From the NCBI GenBank assembly GCA_016235125.1, contig JACRLZ010000002.1, forward strand, positions 496,001 to 560,000: DNA of 64,000 nucleotides, read 5' to 3'. The notes under the pieces are model-generated. The model searched no databases. It worked only from the letters and a program-made list of their open reading frames with translations, and was not told the DNA's origin. The DNA comes from Sphingobacteriales bacterium. GTDB lineage: Bacteria > Bacteroidota > Bacteroidia > Chitinophagales > Chitinophagaceae. This document shows positions 1-8,239 of the stretch, one piece after another (within the stretch, counting starts at the first letter, position 1; each line of letters starts with the position of its first letter). A program made the translations under genes and the position numbers.

Positions 1-1
1 C

Positions 2-229
2 AATCCTGCTCAAAGCAGTGCAACAATAACAGTAAGTGCAGCCAGGCAAACGATCATCGAACTTAAGATCTTTGATATGTCTGGACGGATTGTTAAACAA
101 TGGCAATCCAGCTTTGCCGAAGGCAGTAATACAGTTGTGTTGAATGTGGAAGGATTGCCGCCGGGAGTATATCATTTATTGGCCGGCAGCGCTGATGCCA
201 AATCATTTTCAAGATTTATCAAACAATAA
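2..229 (+). CDS. T9SS type A sorting domain protein (3' part only)
   Basis: The open frame enters from the left edge and stops at TAA 227-229, leaving 75 residues. They begin with NPA and continue through LKIFDMSGRIVKQW, a GxNTVVLNVEGLPPGVYHL stretch and a final SRFIKQ. This is the pattern of the C-terminal beta-sandwich that directs Bacteroidota proteins through the type IX secretion system, where it is cleaved as the cargo reaches the cell surface. The cargo part lies outside the window, so the protein's function cannot be stated. A strong terminator follows about 28 bp downstream. Confidence 0.85.
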   Translation, partial: NPAQSSATITVSAARQTIIELKIFDMSGRIVKQWQSSFAEGSNTVVLNVEGLPPGVYHLLAGSADAKSFSRFIKQ

Positions 230-256
230 ATAAAAAACCAATACTAACTGCATAGA

Positions 257-282
257 GCCACGCCAAAAGCGTGGCTTTTTTT
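257..282 (+). terminator. Rho-independent terminator
   Basis: The 7-bp arms GCCACGC and GCGTGGC enclose a CAAAA loop and are followed directly by seven T. It ends transcription of the T9SS-sorted protein. Confidence 0.9.
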
Positions 283-334
283 ATATGTATTGATTGAGTT
301 TCAGGACTAAAATGAATTAGCAATTACTGTGACT

Positions 335-424
335 CTTGTCACTCTGCCGAAGGAGGAGTCTCAGAGACTTCAGTATAAAGTAAGGCAGAGAGCTATAAGA
401 TGCTTCGTTCCTCAGCATGACAAG
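335..424. repeat. 90-bp imperfect inverted-repeat element
   Basis: The ends are CTTGTCA and TGACAAG. The arms keep matching inwards imperfectly: CTCTGCCGAAGGA on the left against the reverse complement of TCGTTCCTCAGCA on the right. Arms of this kind (GTCATGCTGAGGAACGAAGC) resemble dispersed intergenic repeats of Bacteroidota as I remember them. The gene-free stretch 230-737 otherwise holds only the terminator at 257-282. A 100-codon frame at 503-805 does not look like a gene. Confidence 0.6.
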
Positions 425-737
425 ACCCAGTAAAAACAAAAATGCATTTGTAACTCTCAGATCTGGATATGCATGCTCGTATATCTACGATGCTTATAAG
501 ATTTGCCGGCAATTGCTTGCATAATCAAAATCAGGATACTATTTTGGCATTCGCTTTTCAATCGCCGTACCCCCTCCTCCGCTGTTGCTAAGAGGGCAGG
601 CCAAAATCAATTCCTCCCTGAAGGCCCTTTTCAGTATCATTTAATGAAAAATTTATTGCTGGCAGATATTCAACAGCGATGCCATCCGGATTTCCTATTG
701 AACAGCCCTAAAATTTGTAACCACCAATCTGTTCATT

Positions 738-1325
738 ATGAAATTTGTTTTTGCTTTTGCTTTTTTATTCTGTCTTACCGCTTCTCACTGCCAGCTGGTT
801 TCTGAGAGAGCTTCCATTCTTCCTGAACGGATGACCTTCAGGCATATTGCCAAAAGCGAACTGACCCCTAAAATGATGAGGACGGAGAAGATCCGCATCA
901 TGCAGTTTGAAAAATGGAAGTTCAACAGCAATAAAATATGGACAGGTGCCCTTGTAATGCTTTCAGGCGCTGCCAAAGGCCTGAATGAAACACTTGAATT
1001 TAACTGGCATGGTTTTGCTGCCGTATTTCCCAGGGCCAATCCCAAATGGTTCTGGCCGCAGCAGAGCTTTAAAAACAAATACAAGGACGGCGATCCTTCC
1101 AAAGGTTCAAAATTCCCATTGTCAACTTCTGCTTTGGTTTTTCTTACGGACCAGTATCATTTAGACAATTTTATTCAACGTGGTGCGCTGACCGCTGCAC
1201 TGGTTATAAAAATAGGAGATGGTAAAAAACCATTCAGGCATTATTTGTTTGATGCGTTGTATTACACAGCGACTTACCAGCTTGGTTTTGGCAGCGTTTA
1301 TTATTATTTCAAAAGCAGAATGTAG
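738..1325 (+). CDS. hypothetical exported protein
   Basis: This 195-residue protein starts with a hydrophobic signal-like segment (MKFVFAFAFLFCLTASHCQ). A basic stretch follows (about 45-65), then a Gly/Ala-rich hydrophobic segment (WTGALVMLSGAAKG) and a second one near the C-terminus (GALTAALVIKIG), ending in an aromatic tail. The sequence suits an envelope protein that is exported or has one or two membrane contacts. I do not recognise the family. It converges with the DUF4954 gene with only 6 bp between stop codons. Confidence 0.7.
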   Translation: MKFVFAFAFLFCLTASHCQLVSERASILPERMTFRHIAKSELTPKMMRTEKIRIMQFEKWKFNSNKIWTGALVMLSGAAKGLNETLEFNWHGFAAVFPRANPKWFWPQQSFKNKYKDGDPSKGSKFPLSTSALVFLTDQYHLDNFIQRGALTAALVIKIGDGKKPFRHYLFDALYYTATYQLGFGSVYYYFKSRM

Positions 1326-1331
1326 AGGCCT

Positions 1332-3533
1332 TTAGCTGAACTGCTGAATGATGCTGTTCACTTTTTCTTTGAACGTATTCAAGGATGCCTGTTGTTCTTT
1401 AATAAAACTGTTGTCTTTCAAAGGGCCAATTACTTTTTCCATTTCTTTTTCTGTTTCATAAACCATTTTGCGGAAAGGATTATTGTAATCTTTTTCCCTT
1501 GACTCATAAATGCCTTTTGTCATCCATTCTTTTGTATTAGCAGCCTGATGAAGCAATTGCAGGAATAGTTTTTTGGTAAAATTTCCGGGTCTCAGTTTCA
1601 ATAGTTCAAGCAAAGAAGCCCAGGCATGCTGCATTTTTTCGGAATGATAATTATTACTTTTTCGGATGTAGTAAGCATGCACTTCATCCCAGTCTTTTAT
1701 TTTACCCGATTTTATGTTACGGATAAGGGTTTGAACGGCCGATACGGGCATCAGCTGTCCGCCCATATTTTTCCAGGCATGGCGTTCGGGTTTTGAGGGC
1801 AATGCCTTTAGTAAGGTTTGCCAGTCGGTTATTTTTTTTGATTCAATAAAATGTATCAATTCATTGATTCCGTAATAAACTATCAGTTCTTTAAAAATTG
1901 AATAAGCTTCAGGTACTTTTATCAATTCCACTTTCCTGCCGCTGTTTTCAAATCCATCGGCCAGTATTTCTAATTGAAGTGGCCCCTCTTTTTTATCCAG
2001 CAAAGATTCTCCGGTCTTTAAGATTTCTTTCGCCGGCAATTCTTTTTTATACTTTGTTGCATATGCCCTGGCAGTAAATTCCTTCATCAATGTTAATGCG
2101 GCAAAAATTTCATTGACACTGTCCGGGGCAAGGAAATCATATTCGATGATCTGTGATTTGTCTTTTCTTTTATCCCGGGTTTCATATTTACCAGCATTGC
2201 GGGCCAACGCATACATGTTGTGCAGGAACCAGTAGCCGGGCATCACAACCAATTTATTTTTACTTACGTCATTACTTACCAGAGAAAAGGGAAGGGGAAT
2301 GTTCAATTCGGCAGGGAAATCACCTTTTGCAATAATAGTGAAGGAAGCAAATTTTGAATTGTGCTTCAGACTCACACAAAGCCCCGGCCAGAAACCACGG
2401 CCTGCAATTAATTCACCATCGGCGCCCCTCGAATTATGATTTGAACCAATGGTGGCGCCTGCCGCCATATTGCTTTGTCCCATTACTGTTGCGGCACATA
2501 AAAATGAATTGTTGTGGTGTTGCTCATGTGCAGGAAAAATAAGAGAGTTCAGCACCTCGCAGCAGGAGATGGTAGAATTTTCACCGAGATATGAATTGAT
2601 AAGTCTTGCTCCGTATTTTAATTGAGAATTTGATGCAAGAAAAAACCGGACAGCTTTCACCCCATAAAATACCCGGCACCCAAAACCAATGATGCCATTC
2701 ACCAGTTCACATCCTTCGCCTATTTGCGATTTTGCGTCTGCAGAAGAATCAATTGTAAGATTTTTTAGTTTGTTAGCCCCTTTCAGGTAAGCATCGCTGC
2801 CGATCCACACATCTTTAATGATCTTACAATTTTTGATGACAGTCCGGTCACCTATCTTTCCATAATAACCTCTTTTAGTATCAAAACGGTTATCGGTAAA
2901 CTCTTTGAGTTTTTGCAACAGCTTTTCATCATCCCTGTATTTTGACCAGAGCCAGGCATCGGCTGCCAGCATGCCGTTAAAAGGTAATATGCTTCGGCCT
3001 CCATTTTCATTACATACTTCCAGCCAGATGCGGACAGATTCCTTTTCTCCAATTTTTAAAACACCGTTGCCGAATTTGGAATGATCAGTAGCAGCAAGTT
3101 CATTGATGTTTACCAGCATCACTTCATTACCGATAATATAATGGCTTAAAAAATTAACATTATCAATAACGACATTATCGCCAATATCGCAACTGATGAT
3201 AGTACTGTTGTATAAGCCAATTGGCAAACGAAGATTATTGAATTCAGCAAAATAGGGTTCCAGTTTTCCTATCCGCACAAGTCCAAAGAAAGAGCAGTTC
3301 TTTACCAGTTGAGGATTGAAGGCATCTGAGACCAAAACATTAATCCAGTTGTCCGAGCTATTGGCATTTTTTTCCAGGGTTTTTATCTCAGCAGTTGTAA
3401 GACTCCGGTATTTAATACCGCTGCGGTTCTGAATATTTCGCAGATAATATTCATCCTTTCCTTTTGGTAAATATTCTTTTGAAACGAAATTATAACCGAG
3501 GGAAGATATGGGTTGTTTGTTGATGTGGTTCAT
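1332..3533 (-). CDS. DUF4954 family protein with left-handed beta-helix
   Basis: At 733 residues it is about the usual length of the DUF4954 family, largely confined to Bacteroidota. After a short N-terminal region, residues about 70-400 carry hexapeptide-like repeats with alternating I/V/L and N/G, for example VVIDNVNFLSHYIIGN and TVIKNCKIIKDVWIGSDAYL. This points to a left-handed beta-helix like that of sugar nucleotidyltransferases and acyltransferases. The C-terminal 300 residues look helical. The family is often linked to nucleotide-sugar or envelope metabolism, but the reaction is unknown. It lies downstream of glmS on the same strand, separated by an inverted repeat. Confidence 0.8.
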   Translation of the reverse strand: MNHINKQPISSLGYNFVSKEYLPKGKDEYYLRNIQNRSGIKYRSLTTAEIKTLEKNANSSDNWINVLVSDAFNPQLVKNCSFFGLVRIGKLEPYFAEFNNLRLPIGLYNSTIISCDIGDNVVIDNVNFLSHYIIGNEVMLVNINELAATDHSKFGNGVLKIGEKESVRIWLEVCNENGGRSILPFNGMLAADAWLWSKYRDDEKLLQKLKEFTDNRFDTKRGYYGKIGDRTVIKNCKIIKDVWIGSDAYLKGANKLKNLTIDSSADAKSQIGEGCELVNGIIGFGCRVFYGVKAVRFFLASNSQLKYGARLINSYLGENSTISCCEVLNSLIFPAHEQHHNNSFLCAATVMGQSNMAAGATIGSNHNSRGADGELIAGRGFWPGLCVSLKHNSKFASFTIIAKGDFPAELNIPLPFSLVSNDVSKNKLVVMPGYWFLHNMYALARNAGKYETRDKRKDKSQIIEYDFLAPDSVNEIFAALTLMKEFTARAYATKYKKELPAKEILKTGESLLDKKEGPLQLEILADGFENSGRKVELIKVPEAYSIFKELIVYYGINELIHFIESKKITDWQTLLKALPSKPERHAWKNMGGQLMPVSAVQTLIRNIKSGKIKDWDEVHAYYIRKSNNYHSEKMQHAWASLLELLKLRPGNFTKKLFLQLLHQAANTKEWMTKGIYESREKDYNNPFRKMVYETEKEMEKVIGPLKDNSFIKEQQASLNTFKEKVNSIIQQFS

Positions 3534-3537
3534 GTTA

Positions 3538-3690
3538 CTGGTTGCTTGTTGCTGTTTACTGGTTTCTTAAATATGTATCTGCCTTACAAGCAATGAAATT
3601 TACTTTATCAGATGTGAATTTGAGAAATTTTATTAAAACTAAAGACATTTCTGTTTTAGGAATAAACAGCAACACGATACCAGCAACCAG
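3538..3690. repeat. Inverted repeat flanking an AT-rich spacer
   Basis: The left arm at 3538-3558 reads CTGGTTGCTTGTTGCTGTTTA. The right arm at 3663-3690 is its imperfect reverse complement (TAAACAGCAAC, then CAGCAACCAG). They are separated by about 104 AT-rich bases, and the right arm ends 4 bases before the glmS stop codon. It fills the glmS-DUF4954 gap. It may be a dispersed repeat pair or a large stem; no T-tract is evident. Confidence 0.55.
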
Positions 3691-3693
3691 CTA

Positions 3694-5529
3694 CTATTCT
3701 ACCGTTACACTTTTTGCCAGGTTTCTCGGTTTGTCCACATCATACTCTTTGGCTACGCCAATATAATAAGCCAGCAGTTGCAGGGGAACAACACTTAACA
3801 TGGGAGCCAGTATCTCATCTGCTTCCGGCACTATCATCACATCATCGGCCATTCCTGCAATGGATTCATCGCCTTCCGTTATTACGGCAATCACTTTTCC
3901 TTTCCTTGCTTTTATTTCCTGTATGTTGCTAACCACTTTTTGATAGTACGCATCTTTTGTTGCTACAAACACAACGGGCAAATTTTCATCCACCAATGCG
4001 ATGGGGCCATGTTTCATTTCAGCAGCCGGATAACCTTCGGCATGGATATAAGAGATCTCTTTCAGCTTTAATGCTCCTTCCAACGCAACCGGGAAATTAT
4101 ATCCACGACCGAGATACAAAAAGTCGTGTGCATCCTTATACTTTTGAGCCAGCGTTTTGATAGTACTACTGTGTTTAAGTGTCCAGGCCACTTTTTCGGG
4201 TATCTGTTGCAGCTCATTCAGCAAATTCATGTATCTGTCCTGCGAAATGGTGCCTTTGATGTAACCGATCTTCAGTGCAATCATCGTCAGTACCGCCAAT
4301 TGTGCGGTAAATGCCTTGGTGGAAGCTACGCCGATCTCCGGACCTGCATGGGTATATGCCCCGCCATGGCTTGTTCTGGCAATGGATGAACCCACCACAT
4401 TCACTACTCCAAGAATGATGGCTCCTTTCTCTTTTGCATTTTCAATGGCAACCAGTGTATCTGCCGTTTCACCGCTTTGTGATATGGCAATGATGACATC
4501 CCCTTTATTGATGATCGGATTGCGGTAGCGGAACTCCGATGCGTATTCTACTTCTACATTGATGCGGCAGAGTTCTTCAAAAATATATTCAGCTACGAGG
4601 CCTGCATGCCAGCTGGTACCACAAGCCACCATGATGATGCGGTTGGCTGTCATGATATCTTCGGCATACTGCTGGATACCGCTCATGGTAATGGTGCCTT
4701 CGGAAGCATCCAGTCGTCCTCTGAGGCAATCGTAAATGGTTTGTGGCTGTTCAAAAATTTCTTTCAGCATGAAATGGTCATAACCGCCTTTTTCTATTGC
4801 AGCAAGTTCCAAGTCGAGCTTTTGCACATAAGGTGTTATTTTTTCATTGCCGAGATTTTTCAGGATAAGTTCGTCCGGTTTTACAATGGCCAGTTCATAA
4901 TCGTTCACATACACCACTTCTTTGGTGTATTCCAGCATTGGCGAGGCATCACTGCCAAGAAAATGTTCATTCTTGCCGATGCCAATTACCAAAGGGCTTC
5001 CTTTGCGGGCTGCAATGATAGTATCAGGATTATCCTCATCAAGCAAAAGGATAACATAGGCGCCGGTAACTCTTTTCAAAGCCACTCTTACGGCTTCTTC
5101 CAGGTCGCATTGATTATTCTTTTTGATCTCTTCAATAAAATTCAGCAGTACTTCGGTATCGGTTTCGCTGGAAAAACTATAACCGAGATTGTCGAGTTCT
5201 TTTTTTAACTGGTTATAGTTTTCAATGATGCCGTTGTGTATCATTGCCAGTTTGCCGCTGGCTGAGCGATGTGGATGTGCATTGCGGTCGCTGGGTTCGC
5301 CATGAGTGGCCCAGCGGGTATGGCCGATGCCCACATGGGCATGCAGGTCTTTACCAACAATGGCATCTTCCAGTTCTGCCACCTTTCCTTTCTTCTTGTA
5401 AACTTTCAAGCCGCCGTTATGAAGCGCTACACCGGTGCTGTCGTAGCCACGGTATTCAAGCCTTTTCAGGCCTTTAATGATGATAGGGTAAGCTTCCCTG
5501 GGGCCGGTATATCCAACTATTCCGCACAT
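3694..5529 (-). CDS. glmS: Glutamine--fructose-6-phosphate aminotransferase (isomerizing)
   Basis: GlmS converts fructose-6-phosphate and glutamine to glucosamine-6-phosphate, the entry step to UDP-GlcNAc for peptidoglycan and lipid A. The 611 residues match the usual length. The start MCGIVGYTG places the nucleophilic Cys at position 2. The class II glutaminase domain (about 2-240, with HTRWATHG) is followed by two SIS sugar-isomerase domains (about 290-430 and 460-600, with SQSGETADT and a terminal SVTVE). A TTTG-N17-TATTTTTG promoter lies just upstream. I saw no glmS ribozyme, as expected for this phylum. Confidence 0.97.
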   Translation of the reverse strand: MCGIVGYTGPREAYPIIIKGLKRLEYRGYDSTGVALHNGGLKVYKKKGKVAELEDAIVGKDLHAHVGIGHTRWATHGEPSDRNAHPHRSASGKLAMIHNGIIENYNQLKKELDNLGYSFSSETDTEVLLNFIEEIKKNNQCDLEEAVRVALKRVTGAYVILLLDEDNPDTIIAARKGSPLVIGIGKNEHFLGSDASPMLEYTKEVVYVNDYELAIVKPDELILKNLGNEKITPYVQKLDLELAAIEKGGYDHFMLKEIFEQPQTIYDCLRGRLDASEGTITMSGIQQYAEDIMTANRIIMVACGTSWHAGLVAEYIFEELCRINVEVEYASEFRYRNPIINKGDVIIAISQSGETADTLVAIENAKEKGAIILGVVNVVGSSIARTSHGGAYTHAGPEIGVASTKAFTAQLAVLTMIALKIGYIKGTISQDRYMNLLNELQQIPEKVAWTLKHSSTIKTLAQKYKDAHDFLYLGRGYNFPVALEGALKLKEISYIHAEGYPAAEMKHGPIALVDENLPVVFVATKDAYYQKVVSNIQEIKARKGKVIAVITEGDESIAGMADDVMIVPEADEILAPMLSVVPLQLLAYYIGVAKEYDVDKPRNLAKSVTVE

Positions 5530-5570
5530 AAAGGTGAATGGTTTTTTATAAGCTGAATTTCAATTACAGA

Positions 5571-5599
5571 CAAAAATATTGATTTCAGTATATGGCAAA
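5571..5599 (-). promoter_or_regulatory. glmS promoter (-33/-7)
   Basis: On the minus strand TTTG (5599-5596), 17 bases and TATTTTTG (5578-5571) match the Bacteroidota sigma-A consensus TTTG/TTG-N17-23-TAnnTTTG. The implied transcription start is about 35 bases before the glmS ATG at 5529. Confidence 0.65.
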
Positions 5600-5668
5600 A
5601 ACAAACCCGCATAAAACTGCAAACTTTATTTAATTCTTAGTAAGTGTAATTGAGCGAAAGGAAAATCC

Positions 5669-7057
5669 TCATAGTAATACTCCCCTGAGTAATAGAAAGG
5701 CGGTGCCAAAATAAATTAACAGACCCGTTACATCCACGAGGGTAGCAATAAAAGGTGTGGAAGAGGTGGCAGGGTCGGCTCCTAATTTTTTCAATAGTAA
5801 GGGAAGCATGGAACCCATAATGGTACCCCATGTTACTACACCTGTAATAGCTGCTGCTATGGCAAAACCGATGCGGATAAAATGTTCGCCGAATAATCCA
5901 AAGAAATAATGTCCGCCATAGATGATCAGAAAACCAAATAAACCAAGGGTGATGCCCATAAAAAGACCTGATTGGATTTCTCTTCTTGCAATGCGCCACC
6001 AGTCTTTGACCGTTACTTCATCCAATGCCAATGCCTGGATGATAAGTGTGGCAGCCTGTGAGCCGCTGTTGCCACCGCTTGAAATGATCAGCGGAATAAA
6101 AGTGGATAACACCAGCACCTGCTCAAGGGTTTTCTGAAAATTCGACATAGCAGCGATGGTAAGTGTTTCACCGACGAATAAAATGATAAGCCAGACGATC
6201 CTTTTTTTATATAATTTAAAAACAGGGACATCGAGGTAGGGTTCCTCTAATGCTGCAGTACCCCCCATTTTTTGCATATCCTCGCTGAATTCTTCTTCTG
6301 CCACCCAAAGCATATCGTCTATGGTAACTATCCCAAGAAGTTTATTGTTATTGCTTACAACGGGTAATGCCACCCGGTTATTCATTTTAAACACCTGGTT
6401 GGCCGTTTCCTGGTCGTCTTCCGGATGAAGGGCAATGAATCGTTCATCCATCAGTTCCAAAACTTTTTTGTCTGGTGAATTCAAAATAAATTCCCGTATG
6501 CGGATATCATCCAATAATTCTCCATCTTCATTGATAACATAGATCACATTGATGGTCTCGCTGTCTTTTCCATATTTGCGGATGGTCGCAAACACTTCTT
6601 CAATCGTATTCCACGGATATACATACACATAATCCGGTGTCATCAGCCTGCCGATACTGTTCTCAGGATAACCCAGTAAGGAAAGTGTGATTTTTCTTTC
6701 CTCCGGGTCGAGGAGTTTGATAAGTTCTCTCACAACATTACCCGGAAGCTCTTCCAAAAAATCAGTACGGTCGTCTGCGGGCAACTGGTTTAATAAAGAT
6801 GCGGTTGTGTTCGGCGGCAGTGCATGAATAATCCTTTTCTGAATTGAAAGATCAAGAATCTTAAATACACTGGCAGCCCGGTGCACCGACATATTGGCGA
6901 TGATGCTGCCTTCGTAATCGGGATATGCTTCTACAAGAACCGATACATCGCTGATGTTCTGGTCATCCAGAAAATCTCTGATCAGAAGTTTATCTTCTGA
7001 TTGAATGATGGCTTCAAATTGCTCCTGCAGGGTGGGCTGTTCCAGTTCCAGCGACAT
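5669..7057 (-). CDS. mgtE: Magnesium transporter MgtE
   Basis: At 462 residues this is a full-length MgtE Mg2+ channel. The N-terminal MgtE_N superhelical domain (about 30-135) is followed by a tandem CBS pair (about 140-260, with SIGRLMTPDYVYV and VALPVVSNNNKLLGIVTIDDML) that senses cytoplasmic Mg2+. Five membrane segments follow from about residue 285, including the pore-region pattern IISSGGNSGSQAATLIIQALAL. The family opens the pore when the CBS domains lose Mg2+. It reads away from the SET gene and lies about 140 bp upstream of glmS on the same strand, each with its own promoter. Confidence 0.95.
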   Translation of the reverse strand: MSLELEQPTLQEQFEAIIQSEDKLLIRDFLDDQNISDVSVLVEAYPDYEGSIIANMSVHRAASVFKILDLSIQKRIIHALPPNTTASLLNQLPADDRTDFLEELPGNVVRELIKLLDPEERKITLSLLGYPENSIGRLMTPDYVYVYPWNTIEEVFATIRKYGKDSETINVIYVINEDGELLDDIRIREFILNSPDKKVLELMDERFIALHPEDDQETANQVFKMNNRVALPVVSNNNKLLGIVTIDDMLWVAEEEFSEDMQKMGGTAALEEPYLDVPVFKLYKKRIVWLIILFVGETLTIAAMSNFQKTLEQVLVLSTFIPLIISSGGNSGSQAATLIIQALALDEVTVKDWWRIARREIQSGLFMGITLGLFGFLIIYGGHYFFGLFGEHFIRIGFAIAAAITGVVTWGTIMGSMLPLLLKKLGADPATSSTPFIATLVDVTGLLIYFGTAFLLLRGVLL

Positions 7058-7061
7058 GTTT

Positions 7062-7069
7062 CAAAAATA
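7062..7069 (-). promoter_or_regulatory. mgtE -7 element
   Basis: TATTTTTG on the minus strand fits TAnnTTTG. It ends 5 bases before the ATG at 7057, so the transcript would be nearly leaderless. No clear -33 TTG is seen. Confidence 0.4.
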
Positions 7070-7161
7070 GTCAATAGTCCTGAGTCGTTAGTCAGAAGTC
7101 AGCAGTCAGCAGTATGCTTCCATTCCCAATTATGATTCCTTATTTCTATTTTCACATTTGT

Positions 7162-7545
7162 ATGATACTTCCCTTTCTTTTTATTGCTCCCACAAAAACA
7201 ATGGGCAGGGGTGTTTTTACATCAGAAAACATAAAGGCAGGCACGGTTGTAGAAATATCGCCTGTGATTGTTATGAATAACGAAGAAAGAAAGCTTCTGG
7301 ATCATACCCGGTTGCACGACTATATCTTTGAATGGGGAGATAACAAAGGCCAATGCTGTATGGCATTGGGATTTGTGCCGGTATATAATCACTCACATGA
7401 AAGTAACTGTGAGTATGAAATGGATTTCGATGAGGAAACAATCAGCATCAAGACAGTAAGAGATATACAAGCAGAAGAAGAATTATTCATTAATTATAAC
7501 GGCAACTGGAATGACAGAAAGCCTGTATGGTTTGCAGCAAAATAA
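7162..7545 (+). CDS. SET domain protein
   Basis: This is a small single-domain SET protein of about 127 residues. It has the GRGVF entry motif, the knot segment YNHSHESNCEY (as NHSxxPNC in lysine methyltransferases) and the SAM-binding end EELFINYN. SET enzymes transfer methyl from SAM to protein lysines; bacterial free-standing copies are mostly uncharacterised. I chose ATG 7162 (MILPFLFIAPT) because the motif GRGVF then lies about 15 residues in, as is usual. An upstream ATG at 7114 would add 16 hydrophobic residues. The upstream region 7085-7110 is a run of AGTCAG-like direct repeats. A strong hairpin follows the stop. Confidence 0.85.
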   Translation: MILPFLFIAPTKTMGRGVFTSENIKAGTVVEISPVIVMNNEERKLLDHTRLHDYIFEWGDNKGQCCMALGFVPVYNHSHESNCEYEMDFDEETISIKTVRDIQAEEELFINYNGNWNDRKPVWFAAK

Positions 7546-7547
7546 GA

Positions 7548-7570
7548 ATCCCCCCGAATACCGGGGGGAT
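7548..7570 (-). terminator. Hairpin between convergent genes
   Basis: The 9-bp arms ATCCCCCCG and CGGGGGGAT enclose a 5-base loop. Read on the minus strand, a T-rich run (TTCTTATTTT) follows, so it best serves the CHRD gene. It may also stop the SET gene on the plus strand, where the T-run is poor. Confidence 0.7.
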
Positions 7571-7596
7571 CTTGTATGTGGTCTTGTGATGTATGG

Positions 7597-8097
7597 TTAT
7601 TGAAATTTAATTTGTCCCCTGATCTCTCCACCCGGATAAGTGGCAGTATGAATATTCAGATAATACATACCGTTCAGAAGGTCCTGTTCTTTTACGATTA
7701 CACCGTCAGCCAGTAAAGTAGCAGAAAATTTTCCTGTTGCCGGGTAAGCCGAACCAGGAGTGGCAATGCCATTTGACGCAGTGATAAGATTCTGTACAAC
7801 ACCAGCCGCATAGCCTACCGGAGCCAGGCCATGAATATGCATTGCTGCGACAGGTCCCGTAAGCCCTGACCAGGTAACACTGAAAGTAAGAATCCTTGTT
7901 TCTTTGGAATATGAAACATCCATAAATCCAAGTGCAGTACTTGGAGTAGCCGGAGTCTCCTGTGCGCCGGTAAGAGGAATACTTTTTCTTTCGTAATCAG
8001 TAGTTTTCTTTTCTTCAGCTACTTTTTCACAGGAAGTAGCGGCCAGCATGAGGCCTAAAACTAATGAGCTCAAAGCAGTTAGTCTGATCAGTTTCAT
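7597..8097 (-). CDS. CHRD domain lipoprotein
   Basis: The 166-residue precursor has a lipoprotein signal ending in LAATSC (Cys about 23), so the mature protein should be lipid-anchored in the envelope. The rest is one CHRD domain (about 40-165): IPLTGAQETPA near the start, AMHIHGLAPVG in the middle and the diagnostic YYLNIHTATYPGGEIRGQI at the end. CHRD domains were named from chordin. In bacteria they occur in secreted proteins, often with clustered His residues, and their role is unknown. It is transcribed alone. Confidence 0.9.
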   Translation of the reverse strand: MKLIRLTALSSLVLGLMLAATSCEKVAEEKKTTDYERKSIPLTGAQETPATPSTALGFMDVSYSKETRILTFSVTWSGLTGPVAAMHIHGLAPVGYAAGVVQNLITASNGIATPGSAYPATGKFSATLLADGVIVKEQDLLNGMYYLNIHTATYPGGEIRGQIKFQ

Positions 8098-8239
8098 GTT
8101 TCGGTATTTCCGGTAAAAATAAGAAGTTTTTGGAAATGACCATATTTTTCAGAAAATAGCCGCCCCTTTGTGGGAAAACTGGTACTGACTGGATATATCA
8201 GCATTTTTCTCATTAATTTAATTGTCCAAAACCAACAAT

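Noticed and set aside
503..805. 100-codon plus-strand frame ahead of the gene at 738
   Set aside because: It overlaps the 738 gene in another frame, has no domain and covers repeat-rich intergenic DNA; composition is not protein-like.
4606..5208. 200-codon plus-strand frame opposite glmS
   Set aside because: It is antisense to the conserved GlmS frame and its translation shows no domain.
5530..5668. glmS ribozyme or riboswitch
   Set aside because: The leader of glmS is only about 35 bases after its promoter and shows none of the ribozyme core; the element is typical of Firmicutes.
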